Shown piece after piece: positions 8,301-16,127 of a stretch of 64,000 nucleotides of DNA (position 1 is its first letter; each line of letters opens with the position of its first letter). The notes under the pieces were generated by a model that searched no databases, was not told where the DNA came from, and saw only the letters and a program-made list of their open reading frames with translations. The position numbers and the translations under genes were made by a program. Source of the stretch: GCA-002727615 sp964442655 (GTDB lineage: Bacteria; Pseudomonadota; Alphaproteobacteria; TMED109); contig CAYTZM010000002.1 in the NCBI GenBank assembly GCA_964442655.1, forward strand, positions 124,001 through 188,000, given 5' to 3'.

Positions 8301-9331
8301 TTTATTAAATTTAAATATTTTTTGGCAATATTTTCCCATTTAAAATCACGCTGCAATTTAATGCAATTATCTCTATAAAATGACCAATCTTTATCATTCG
8401 TTAAAATATTAATAGCTGAATTTACAAAACTTGTATCATCCATTATTACTTCTCCTGTTAAGTTATGTTTTACTCTTTCAGCTAAACATCCAATAGGCTT
8501 TACTATACAAGGCAATCCCAAAGCTTGAGCCTCAGCTACAGCTAAGCAAAAAGTCTCTCCTTTATCTCCTAGATACAACATAGCTCGTGATTCAGATATT
8601 TTTTTAAACAAATATTTTTTCTCAATAGGCTCAAAAACCTTAATACTTTCCTCTTTAAGATTAGTAATATCATTTAAAATATTAGTCATTAAATCTTCAT
8701 GTCTTCCACCATATGTCTTTGATCCTGAATAAACATTTAATTTTGCATTAGGTACGGCAGTAATAATTTTGTTATGCCAAATATCAACAAGCCGAGCTAA
8801 ACCTCTTTCTGGGTTAGAAGTAAAAATTACTTCTGGATCAGGAGCTTTTTCTGGAGTTGTTTCGCATAAAAATAATTCATCTGTAATCCCTAATGGCAAA
8901 ATTACCGCTCTAGATTTTATCCAACTTGGTAATGTATCAAAATGATATTTGCCAGAACAAATAACTGTAATTCTTTTAAAAAATAATCTTCTAAAATTTC
9001 TTAATTTAGACAAATAATTAGCTGGATTATGCAACCATAGTATAGATTTACTTGCAGTAGGTATTCTATCTAACAATTCTGGAGCCCTATTAACTATAGA
9101 CAAATCACATTTATTAATACTGGAATTTATTGATTGCCAGTGGACACCCTCATAAACGAAGTCTTTAGTACTTTTTGTCATAGCGACTACGTCGTGCCCT
9201 AATTTCGCAAATGCCTCAGCTAATGAAACAAATGCAGACTCAGTGCCTCCTAGAGGAGAAACTTTAGCCGTTTCGCCATTAAATTCTGAATCTTGATCCA
9301 TCATTACTATAAACAAATTACACTTCCACAA
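8297..9331 (-). CDS. Glycosyltransferase family 4-like (GT-B)
   Basis: 344 residues from a TTG start at 9331. An ATG lies at 9304, but the upstream start keeps the first beta-strand (KCNLFIVMMDQD). GT-B features are the N-terminal GGTESAFVSLAEAF donor/acceptor loop, FTSNPERGLARLVDIW, and the C-terminal ETFCLAVAEAQALGLPCIV with the EX7E-type arrangement of retaining GT4 enzymes. It lies 11 bases downstream of the DUF442 gene in the same direction. It probably works on surface glycan with the neighbouring GT2 and epimerase. Confidence 0.82.
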   Translation of the reverse strand: MWKCNLFIVMMDQDSEFNGETAKVSPLGGTESAFVSLAEAFAKLGHDVVAMTKSTKDFVYEGVHWQSINSSINKCDLSIVNRAPELLDRIPTASKSILWLHNPANYLSKLRNFRRLFFKRITVICSGKYHFDTLPSWIKSRAVILPLGITDELFLCETTPEKAPDPEVIFTSNPERGLARLVDIWHNKIITAVPNAKLNVYSGSKTYGGRHEDLMTNILNDITNLKEESIKVFEPIEKKYLFKKISESRAMLYLGDKGETFCLAVAEAQALGLPCIVKPIGCLAERVKHNLTGEVIMDDTSFVNSAINILTNDKDWSFYRDNCIKLQRDFKWENIAKKYLNLIN

Positions 9332-9342
9332 AAAACTATAGG

Positions 9343-9795
9343 TTAAGAAAAATGCTCTACCATTTTTGGTATTATGCTAGCATCATAACCAATATTTGTT
9401 ATTTTTTTTATAACTTCATCTTCATTTACGCCTAAATACATTATTGATGCTAAACCCCATATAAGTGAAGATCTAGCACCAGAACGACAAAAAATTAATG
9501 CCTTTTTATCATAATCTTGTACTAAATTCGCAAATTCTTTTATTTGATTATTTTGCAAATTATTTCCAGAAAAAGGGATACTATAATAATTAACACCCAA
9601 ACTCTCGGCCAAATATTTTAAATCTTCATTTTTAATTTGGTTAATTTCTTCATAATCTGGTCTATTATTTATTATCATACAAAAATTCTCATTTTTAATT
9701 TCTTGCATCATATCTTCAAATATTTGACCAGTAATAAAAATACCTTCATCAATATTCCTTAGCTCTTGGCCTTTAATTTTAATAATTTTTTGCAT
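9343..9795 (-). CDS. DUF442/TIGR01244-type phosphatase- or rhodanese-like protein
   Basis: 150 residues. The fold is that of the small dual-specificity-phosphatase-like DUF442 family, often fused to beta-lactamase-like sulfur dioxygenases (Blh). The active-site loop FCRSGARS keeps the Cys and Arg, and the N-terminal FITGQIFEDMM matches the family's GQ motif. Free-standing members are linked to sulfide or sulfur metabolism by context. No persulfide dioxygenase is adjacent here, so the function stays open. Confidence 0.75.
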   Translation of the reverse strand: MQKIIKIKGQELRNIDEGIFITGQIFEDMMQEIKNENFCMIINNRPDYEEINQIKNEDLKYLAESLGVNYYSIPFSGNNLQNNQIKEFANLVQDYDKKALIFCRSGARSSLIWGLASIMYLGVNEDEVIKKITNIGYDASIIPKMVEHFS

Positions 9796-9940
9796 AATAA
9801 CCTCTTAATTACTTATCATATAAAAAAATATATATACTCCTACTTTTTAAAATAATGAATTATTATTTGCAAAAATGGTTGCATTATAAATTTTAAAATT
9901 TAAGAATAATAGAACTTAAATTTATTTAGAGGGGCAATTA

Positions 9941-11014
9941 ATGAAAAAATTTATATTAACTTCTGTAATAGCAATATTATCAATAATACTTTTATCAGGC
10001 TGTGACAATACTTCAAACACTGATAAATCCAGCGAGAAAAAAGATTCAACAGTAAGATGGAAAATGGCTTCAACTTTCCCAAGCAATTTAAATATAATCG
10101 GTGAAGGTGGAATAAATTTTATTAATAGAATTAATACCGTTTCTAACGGAACAATTAAAATTAAATATTTTGAGCCTGGCGCATTGGTACCTCCATTAGA
10201 AGTATTTGATGCCGTTTCGACTGGAGCAGTAGATGCAGGATGGTCAACTGCTGGATATTGGGCAGGTAAAATTCCAGCTGTTCAATTCTTTACAGCAGTT
10301 CCTTTTGGTCCAAATGCAAGTGAATTTCTAGCATGGTATCACGAAGGTGGAGGCAGACAACTATGGGAAGAAATTTATGCACGACATAATTTAAGACCTG
10401 TACAATGTGAAATTATATCTCCAGAAGCATCTGGATGGTTTAGAAAAGAAATTACTAGTATAGAAGATTTAAAAGGATTAAAGATGCGTTTCTTTGGACT
10501 AGGAGCAAAGGTAATGGACAAAATTGGAGTATCTACTCAATTGTTAGCCGGTGGTGATATCTATCCAGCCTTAGAATTAGGAACAATAGACGCTACAGAG
10601 TTTGCTATGCCTTCAATTGATCTTGATTTAGGATTTTATCAAATAGCTAAACACTATTATTTTCCTGGATGGCATCAACCAGCCTCTGCTTTAGAGTTTC
10701 TTATTAATCTTGAAAAATGGAATGCTTTATCTGAGAGCCAACAAGCACAAATTGAGGCTACCTGCACTGAAAATGTTGTTAAATCATTAGCAATGGCTGA
10801 ATCAAGACAACCTAAAGCATTAGAAGAACTTCAAGCTAAAGGAGTTATACTTCATAGATGGTCTGATGAAGTTTTACAAGAATTAGAAAATGCTTGGCAT
10901 GAAGTTGTAGAAGAACAATCAGCAAAGGATGAAGACTTTGCTAGAGTTTGGGCTTCATTAAGTGAATTCAGAAAAAGTTATAAAACATGGAAAGATATTG
11001 GATTTATAGATTAA
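9941..11014 (+). CDS. TRAP transporter substrate-binding lipoprotein (DctP/TakP-like), orphan
   Basis: 357 residues with a lipoprotein signal (lipobox LLSGC, lipid on Cys21). The mature protein is a DctP-fold receptor: RWKMASTFPSNLNIIGEGG, then AGYWAGKIPAVQFFTAVPFG and FRKEITSIEDLKGLKMRF. This carries the conserved carboxylate-binding Arg region of TRAP receptors and is closest in pattern to alpha-keto-acid receptors such as TakP. No DctQ/DctM membrane genes are near, so the permease must be elsewhere. A GAGGGG ribosome site precedes the ATG and an intrinsic terminator follows, so it is a one-gene unit. Confidence 0.88.
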   Translation: MKKFILTSVIAILSIILLSGCDNTSNTDKSSEKKDSTVRWKMASTFPSNLNIIGEGGINFINRINTVSNGTIKIKYFEPGALVPPLEVFDAVSTGAVDAGWSTAGYWAGKIPAVQFFTAVPFGPNASEFLAWYHEGGGRQLWEEIYARHNLRPVQCEIISPEASGWFRKEITSIEDLKGLKMRFFGLGAKVMDKIGVSTQLLAGGDIYPALELGTIDATEFAMPSIDLDLGFYQIAKHYYFPGWHQPASALEFLINLEKWNALSESQQAQIEATCTENVVKSLAMAESRQPKALEELQAKGVILHRWSDEVLQELENAWHEVVEEQSAKDEDFARVWASLSEFRKSYKTWKDIGFID

Positions 11015-11034
11015 ATCTAATCTATTTTATTAAG

Positions 11035-11066
11035 TGCCATGCGATGATTAAAGCATGGCATTTTTT
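11035..11066 (+). terminator. Intrinsic terminator of the TRAP receptor gene
   Basis: TGCCATGC 11035-11042 pairs perfectly with GCATGGCA 11053-11060, followed directly by six T. A textbook rho-independent terminator. Confidence 0.92.
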
Positions 11067-11079
11067 GTAGGATATAAAA

Positions 11080-11517
11080 ATGGATAAAGGTAGCCCAGAA
11101 AATATTAAAAAATTAAAAAAAATGTTTTCTGGCATTCCTCAAACCACTCTTGGCATCAAAGAAATTCTATACCTGGATACAATAAATGGAATTGCTTCCG
11201 TAAAATATTCAGCAACGACTAAAATGTGTCATTCAGGAGGAATAGTACAAGGAGGCTTTGTTACGGGATGGTTAGATGCCGTCATGGCTTTAGCTTGCAT
11301 GGCTAAATGTGGACCAGATGTGCTTGTGCTTTCATTAGAAATAAAAGTCAATTTTTTAAACTCAGCCAAGATAGGAAAATTGATTTCAACAGCAAAAGTA
11401 ATAAAAAATACAAAGTCTATTGCTTTTTTAGAAGGAAAATTAGAAGATACAAAAAATAACATTATTGCTACAGCAACATCTACCGCAAAACTTAAATATA
11501 ATTTCTATAAATCGTAA
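11080..11517 (+). CDS. PaaI-family hotdog thioesterase
   Basis: 145 residues, single hotdog domain. The family signature is CHSGGIVQGGFVTGWLDAVMALA (about 47-69), where the HGG(x)-like turn and following helix hold the active site of acyl-CoA thioesterases. LVLSLEIKVNFLNSAKIGKL is the matching long beta-strand. It starts 13 bases after the TRAP terminator and 13 bases before the D-threonine-aldolase-like gene, which may be in the same transcript. The acyl-CoA substrate is unknown. Confidence 0.8.
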   Translation: MDKGSPENIKKLKKMFSGIPQTTLGIKEILYLDTINGIASVKYSATTKMCHSGGIVQGGFVTGWLDAVMALACMAKCGPDVLVLSLEIKVNFLNSAKIGKLISTAKVIKNTKSIAFLEGKLEDTKNNIIATATSTAKLKYNFYKS

Positions 11518-11530
11518 GTAAAGATTACAA

Positions 11531-12664
11531 ATGAAAAACAAAACAATGAATCTAAGTACACCTTCTTTAATATTAGATGTGAATAAACTAGAAAAAAATA
11601 TTATCAAAATGTCTAAATACTGCATTAAAAATAATATAAAAATTAGACCTCATGCAAAATCACACAAAATGTCAAATTTGGCAAAAATACAAATTAAAAA
11701 TGGGGCAGTAGGAATCTGTGTAGCTACATTACATGAAGCCGAAATAATGGTAAAAAATAATATTCCAGGCATACTTTTAACTTCACCAATTTCAAATAAT
11801 CATGATGTAGGACGTCTAAAAAATCTCATAAAACAATCTAAAGGTTTTTCATTAGTAATAGATAATGAATTTTCTATTAATTACCTGAATAATGTCTGTA
11901 AGCCAAAAAATTTAAAACTAAGTGTCTTAATTGATTGTGATATTATGAGAATTGGAAAAAATAAAATTTCTAGAACAGGAGCTAGATCTATTAAAGAAAT
12001 AGTCAAATTAGCCAAATTAATAAATAACAATAAATATTTAAATTATAAAGGTATAACAGCTTATGCTGGAGACGTTCAACATATAAGCAATTACCATAAG
12101 CGTTATAAAGAAATTTTATTAAGAAACAAATACTTAAAAGATATAATTAATTCATTAAATAAGGCAAACCTTCCCCCACTTATTGTGTCTGGTGGAGGAA
12201 CTGGATCTCACGATATAGATGCTAAGAGTAGCATTTATACTGAAATTCAACCTGGGAGCTATGTGTTTAATGATGTAGAATATAGTAATGTATCAATTTA
12301 TAATGCAAAAATATCGAAATTTGACCATTCTTTGTTTGTAGCATCATCTATTATCAGTAAAGTAAATCAATATAAATACATAGTTAATGCAGGTTTAAAG
12401 GCATTTTCTACCGATTCTAAGTATCTTCCTTTGCCTTTTGGGAAAATTCCTAAAAATACGCAATATAAATTTATGGGAGATGAACATGGAATGATAATTC
12501 TTCCTAAGAATTCAAAGCAAAAATTATCTATTAGTGACACCATCTTTTTATATCCTCCACATTGCGACCCTACAATAAACCTATATGAAAAATGTAATAT
12601 ACTTAAAAAAGATAAAATAGTTGCATCATGGAACATAGATGCCAGAGGATATGGGTTAAATTAA
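11531..12664 (+). CDS. D-threonine aldolase/DSD1-family PLP enzyme
   Basis: 377 residues. The N-terminal alanine-racemase-like barrel opens with LSTPSLILDVNKLEKNI, and the PLP lysine is in IRPHAKSHK (Lys43). The C-terminal beta domain carries the metal pair of this family, His344 and Asp346 in PPHCDPTINLYE. Members cleave D-3-hydroxy-amino acids (D-threonine to glycine and acetaldehyde) or dehydrate D-serine-like substrates. Key residues are intact, so it should be active. It is probably cotranscribed with the PaaI thioesterase upstream. Confidence 0.85.
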   Translation: MKNKTMNLSTPSLILDVNKLEKNIIKMSKYCIKNNIKIRPHAKSHKMSNLAKIQIKNGAVGICVATLHEAEIMVKNNIPGILLTSPISNNHDVGRLKNLIKQSKGFSLVIDNEFSINYLNNVCKPKNLKLSVLIDCDIMRIGKNKISRTGARSIKEIVKLAKLINNNKYLNYKGITAYAGDVQHISNYHKRYKEILLRNKYLKDIINSLNKANLPPLIVSGGGTGSHDIDAKSSIYTEIQPGSYVFNDVEYSNVSIYNAKISKFDHSLFVASSIISKVNQYKYIVNAGLKAFSTDSKYLPLPFGKIPKNTQYKFMGDEHGMIILPKNSKQKLSISDTIFLYPPHCDPTINLYEKCNILKKDKIVASWNIDARGYGLN

Positions 12665-12665
12665 A

Positions 12666-13400
12666 TTATAAATCTCCTAATAAAGTATCTATTTTATTTA
12701 AATATAATGAGTCTAAATAGTTTTTAGGTTGTATTTTCAAAGCTAAAGTTAATAACCCTTTAGCCATTACTATATCTTTCTTTTTTCCTAAAAGAGAAAG
12801 CCCATATGCAACTTCATACAGCACCCCGATTTCATTACCTTTAAGATCTAAAGCTTTATTATAATGATCTCTCGCCTGATCAGAAGTAGCACCATACAAA
12901 ATGTTAGCCATAAACCCGGCTTTATCTACAATTTCTGCATTCCAAGAGCCTTTTGCTATTTGAGCATTAACATTTTTAGGGTTTATTGTGATTGCTGTAT
13001 CTAAATGGAAAGCAATCCTTTCCGCAAACCCTTCCTTTAATGCAGTCACCACTCCAATTAATTGACTATATCTTCCCATTGAATGAGCTGCTTCAACGTG
13101 CGCTTCATCATTATTGGGATCCATTTCAACCGCTTCTTCTGCTATCACTCTCGCTTTCATAAAAACCTCTATAGCTTCATCTCCTTTTAAAAGAAAATGC
13201 CCATATGTAGCTAATGTTCTTGCTGAAAAAATTTTTGATTCTATAGAATTTAATTTAGAAGCAATATTTACAGCTTCTATAAATTTTCCTTCATTATATA
13301 AACTATTTGCTAAATCAAGATCATTCTCACCTATAACTAGAGAAAAATTTAATATGAATGTAGAAATAAAAGCTATAATAAATTTTTTACAATTTTTCAT
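12666..13400 (-). CDS. Exported TPR-repeat protein, function unknown
   Basis: 244 residues with a Sec-type N-terminus (hydrophobic stretch 7-22). Three TPR-like units follow: NSLYNEGKFIEAVNIASKL, the segment around ARVIAEEAVEMDPNNDEAHVEAA, and HLDTAITINPKNVNAQIAKG, then YNKALDLKGNEIGVLYEVAYG. The segment between repeats 2 and 3 (GRYSQLIGVVTALKEGFAER) and the layout recall RMDN-type TPR proteins, a weak resemblance only. It is convergent with the aldolase gene (1-base gap) and divergent from the EmrB-type pump. Likely a periplasmic scaffold. Confidence 0.6.
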   Translation of the reverse strand: MKNCKKFIIAFISTFILNFSLVIGENDLDLANSLYNEGKFIEAVNIASKLNSIESKIFSARTLATYGHFLLKGDEAIEVFMKARVIAEEAVEMDPNNDEAHVEAAHSMGRYSQLIGVVTALKEGFAERIAFHLDTAITINPKNVNAQIAKGSWNAEIVDKAGFMANILYGATSDQARDHYNKALDLKGNEIGVLYEVAYGLSLLGKKKDIVMAKGLLTLALKIQPKNYLDSLYLNKIDTLLGDL

Positions 13401-13559
13401 TCATTATCCAATTTCAGTTATTGATATAGACCTATTTCCTTACATATCTGGTATCGAATAATAATACTACAAAAAATACTTAGCAGAAGATATAAAAAAA
13501 GCATTGATATTTTAAGGTATATACTATGTTTATTTTAAAACAATTAACTAATAACTAAA

Positions 13560-15056
13560 ATGCATAAAAAGTTTCGTGGCAATAAAACATATATTTTATT
13601 TTTTGCTAGTATAGCAACAGCCCTTGTAACTATAGACTTAGCTTGTATTTCTGTTGCTCTACCAAAAATGTTAGGCTATTTTTCTGCTACTAAAATAGAA
13701 ATAGCCTGGATAATAACCGTTTATTCTATTTCCACAGCTATCTGCATTCCAACTCTTGGCTATTTGTCTGCAAAGATAGGAAGAAAGAAAATATACATAA
13801 TAGGTATAATTGGCTTTACAATTTTTTGCGCTCTCTCAGGAATGTCTCAAAATCTCGATCAAATATTAATCTTTAGAACATTACAAGGCGTATTTAGCGC
13901 ACCTTTAGTTGCATTAAGTCAATCAATTATTATTGATTCTTTTCCAGAAAAAGAAAGAGGGAAGGCTATTTCATGGTGGACCATGGGTTTATTAATTGGT
14001 CCATTAATGGGTCCTATATTAGGTGGATATTTAACAGAAAATTATAATTGGAGATGGGTGTTTTTTATAAATGCCCCTATAGGAATAATTTCATTAATTG
14101 GATGTATTCTAAGCTTAGAGGAAAATAAAACCACTAATAAAACTTCATTTCCTTTTTTAAGCTTTATATTCTTAGCTATTGGAGCCTCTTGTATGCAAAT
14201 CGTTCTCGATAGAGGACAAATATTAGATTGGTTTAATTCTAATTTTATTATTTATTTAACAATTTCAGCTATATTATTTCTAATATTTTTTATATGCTTA
14301 TTTTTTAGAAAAACAAGTAAGAATTTATTCCCTAAAGAACTCTTTTTTGATTCCAATTATATAGCTGGTCTAATTTTTGTATTTTTATTCGGAATAATTT
14401 TAGTGCCTCCTTTTATTCTTATGCCTGACTTTTTGTTCTCCTTAGGAGGATATCCTGTAGATAAAATTGGTTTAATACTAACATATAGTGGTGTAGGAGG
14501 CTTAATAGGATCTTTAATATCCACAAGAGTTTTAAGATATTCTTATTATAAAACTTTTATGATTTTTGGTTTGTTAATATATATGTTTGGCCAATATCAT
14601 ATGTCATTATGGACTGCTGATATAAGTACTTTTAATATGATGACAAATGGAATAATAAGAGGAATTGGTATAGGTTTTTTCTATCCAGCTATGGCAACAG
14701 CTACCTATACTACTCTACCTGCTAATCTAAGAGATCATGGAACAAGTTTATTCCAATTTACTAGAAATGCTGGCTCAGCTATTACTATAGCGATAATAGT
14801 TGTTGTTATGGATCGATACACAAAAATAAATAATTACGAACTGAGCTCTAGAATAACCTCTACATATCAAAATAATGACTCATTAAATCGTTCCTATCCA
14901 TTAAATCCTTTAAATATTGACAATTTAAATTATTTTATAAATATTGTATTACAACAATCTCATATGATTACCTTAATAAATATATTTATTTTACTTGCCT
15001 TATTACCATTGATATTTTTTCCATTTTTTTTATTATTTAAAAATAAGGATAAATAA
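13560..15056 (+). CDS. MFS drug-efflux permease, EmrB/QacA (DHA2) family, 14 transmembrane segments
   Basis: 498 residues of alternating hydrophobic segments consistent with 14 helices. Family motifs: LACISVALPKMLGYFSATK in TM1, LSAKIGRKKIYIIG (motif A) after TM2, and the antiporter-type WWTMGLLIGPLMGPILGG (motif C) in TM5. The C-terminal half has IRGIGIGFFYPAMATATYTT. Such pumps exchange drugs or other hydrophobic compounds for protons. No EmrA membrane-fusion partner is adjacent, so it may act alone. Its stop and the start of the next gene share one base (TAATG), implying translational coupling. Confidence 0.88.
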   Translation: MHKKFRGNKTYILFFASIATALVTIDLACISVALPKMLGYFSATKIEIAWIITVYSISTAICIPTLGYLSAKIGRKKIYIIGIIGFTIFCALSGMSQNLDQILIFRTLQGVFSAPLVALSQSIIIDSFPEKERGKAISWWTMGLLIGPLMGPILGGYLTENYNWRWVFFINAPIGIISLIGCILSLEENKTTNKTSFPFLSFIFLAIGASCMQIVLDRGQILDWFNSNFIIYLTISAILFLIFFICLFFRKTSKNLFPKELFFDSNYIAGLIFVFLFGIILVPPFILMPDFLFSLGGYPVDKIGLILTYSGVGGLIGSLISTRVLRYSYYKTFMIFGLLIYMFGQYHMSLWTADISTFNMMTNGIIRGIGIGFFYPAMATATYTTLPANLRDHGTSLFQFTRNAGSAITIAIIVVVMDRYTKINNYELSSRITSTYQNNDSLNRSYPLNPLNIDNLNYFINIVLQQSHMITLINIFILLALLPLIFFPFFLLFKNKDK

Positions 15057-15490
15057 TGTTAGATAAAAATAAATTACCTATAAACATAAAACTTTTTAGA
15101 AACATATTTGATGAAAAAGTTAGATGGGGAGATACTGACGGCTACAATCATGTAAACAATGTCTCAATATCTAGATATTTTGAAAGTGCTAGAGTCAATA
15201 TTATTAGGAACTTAGAAACAGAAAAGTATAGTTTTGTTCTTGTAAACTTTGAAATTAACTATATTGATCAAATCTTTTACCCTAGCCTTCTACAGATTGG
15301 ATCTTCATTAACAAGGATAGGAAATAAATCAATTACTTTTACCCAAGCATTATTTGTAAATAATATATGCAAATCTACAGCAATAAGCACTCTTGCATAT
15401 GCTGATATAATTGAAAAAAAATCTTATAATATTGACAATAAAACTAGAGATATACTTATTAAAAAATATGGGGCGAGTGACGAGATTTGA
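15056..15490 (+). CDS. Acyl-CoA thioesterase, 4HBT/YbgC-like hotdog
   Basis: 144 residues. The 4-hydroxybenzoyl-CoA thioesterase signature is VRWGDTDGYNHVNNVSISRY, with the catalytic Asp in the WGDTD turn. The start is coupled to the efflux-pump stop. Its last 22 bases, including the TGA, lie inside the 3' half of the tRNA-His gene on the other strand, so the final residues (GASDEI) are dictated by tRNA sequence. The natural C-terminus may once have been different. Substrate unknown. Confidence 0.82.
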   Translation: MLDKNKLPINIKLFRNIFDEKVRWGDTDGYNHVNNVSISRYFESARVNIIRNLETEKYSFVLVNFEINYIDQIFYPSLLQIGSSLTRIGNKSITFTQALFVNNICKSTAISTLAYADIIEKKSYNIDNKTRDILIKKYGASDEI

Positions 15491-15546
15491 ACTCGCGACC
15501 CTCTGTACCACAAACAGATGCTCTAACCAACTGAGCTACACCCGCC
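15469..15546 (-). tRNA. tRNA-His (anticodon GTG), with encoded G-1 and CCA
   Basis: On the minus strand a complete cloverleaf can be drawn. Acceptor GCGGGTG pairs with CACTCGC. The D arm is TAGCTCAGTTGGTTAGAGC. The anticodon arm TCTGT/ACAGA has loop TTGTGGT and anticodon GTG. The T arm GCGAG/CTCGT has loop TTCAAAT. The base before position 1 is G (15546), opposite C73 (15472): the G-1:C73 identity pair of tRNA-His. CCA is encoded (15469-15471). The 3' end overlaps the convergent thioesterase gene by 22 bases. Confidence 0.97.
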
Positions 15547-15706
15547 ATAAACTTTATTGTAAATAAATACTAAATTAATTAAAAATAAACAATAATTTTT
15601 ATTTAAATGATTAAAATATATGCAATGCTGATTATTTTTGCGACAATATATATTTTTTATGATAACATATGGTACGATTTTTGATTGTATATAGCCCTTT
15701 ATTTTT

Positions 15707-15722
15707 TGGCATAAAACATGCT
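15707..15722 (+). promoter_or_regulatory. Sigma-54-type promoter of glnB-glnA
   Basis: TGGCATAAAACATGCT has the invariant GG (15708-15709) and GC (15720-15721) at the exact spacing of the -24/-12 consensus TGGCAC-N5-TTGCT, with mismatches only at two less conserved positions. Transcription would start near 15733, leaving a leader of about 32 bases before glnB. Position and target are those expected for NtrC/RpoN nitrogen control. No convincing NtrC site was found upstream. Confidence 0.65.
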
Positions 15723-15764
15723 TATAAAAATAGTAATATAACTAAAAAAATAGGGAGTAAAAAT

Positions 15765-16103
15765 ATGAAAAGAATAGAAGCAATAATCAAACCATTTAAA
15801 TTAGATGAAGTAAAAGATGCACTTCAAGAAGTTGGAGTAAGTGGAATTACTGTTACTGAAGCAAAAGGATTTGGTAGACAAAAAGGACATACTGAACTTT
15901 ATAGAGGTGCTGAATATGTTGTTGATTTTTTACCTAAATTAAAAATTGATATTATAGTAGCAGATAAACTACTGGAACAAGCTGTTGAATCTATTCAAAA
16001 AGCGGCTCATACAGGTAGGATTGGAGATGGTAAAATTTTTGTAACTAATATCGAACAAGCAATCAGGATTCGTACTGGAGAAACAGGCGATACTGCAATA
16101 TAA
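15765..16103 (+). CDS. glnB: Nitrogen regulatory protein P-II
   Basis: 112 residues from the ATG at 15765 (GGGAG ribosome site just upstream), giving the canonical start MKRIEAIIKPFKLDEVKDAL. An in-frame ATG at 15669 would add 32 residues unlike any PII and is rejected. The T-loop has Tyr51 in LYRGAEYVVDFLPK, the uridylylation site. The C-terminal GRIGDGKIFV is the ATP/2-oxoglutarate-binding B-loop signature. PII senses 2-oxoglutarate and energy status and controls GlnE, NtrB and AmtB. It is followed at 24 bases by glnA. Confidence 0.97.
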   Translation: MKRIEAIIKPFKLDEVKDALQEVGVSGITVTEAKGFGRQKGHTELYRGAEYVVDFLPKLKIDIIVADKLLEQAVESIQKAAHTGRIGDGKIFVTNIEQAIRIRTGETGDTAI

Positions 16104-16127
16104 CTAAATAATAAGGAAATAAGAAAA

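Noticed and set aside
9896..9923. Hairpin AAATTTAAG/CTTAAATTT in the TRAP receptor leader
   Set aside because: Almost all A-T and no match to a riboswitch class; chance pairing is likely.
15669..15764. Longer GlnB with 32 extra N-terminal residues
   Set aside because: The added sequence is unlike PII, spans the sigma-54-like promoter, and the internal ATG has a good ribosome site.
16104..16127. A glutamine riboswitch ahead of glnA
   Set aside because: Only 24 bases separate glnB and glnA, too short, and no aptamer motif is present ahead of glnB either.
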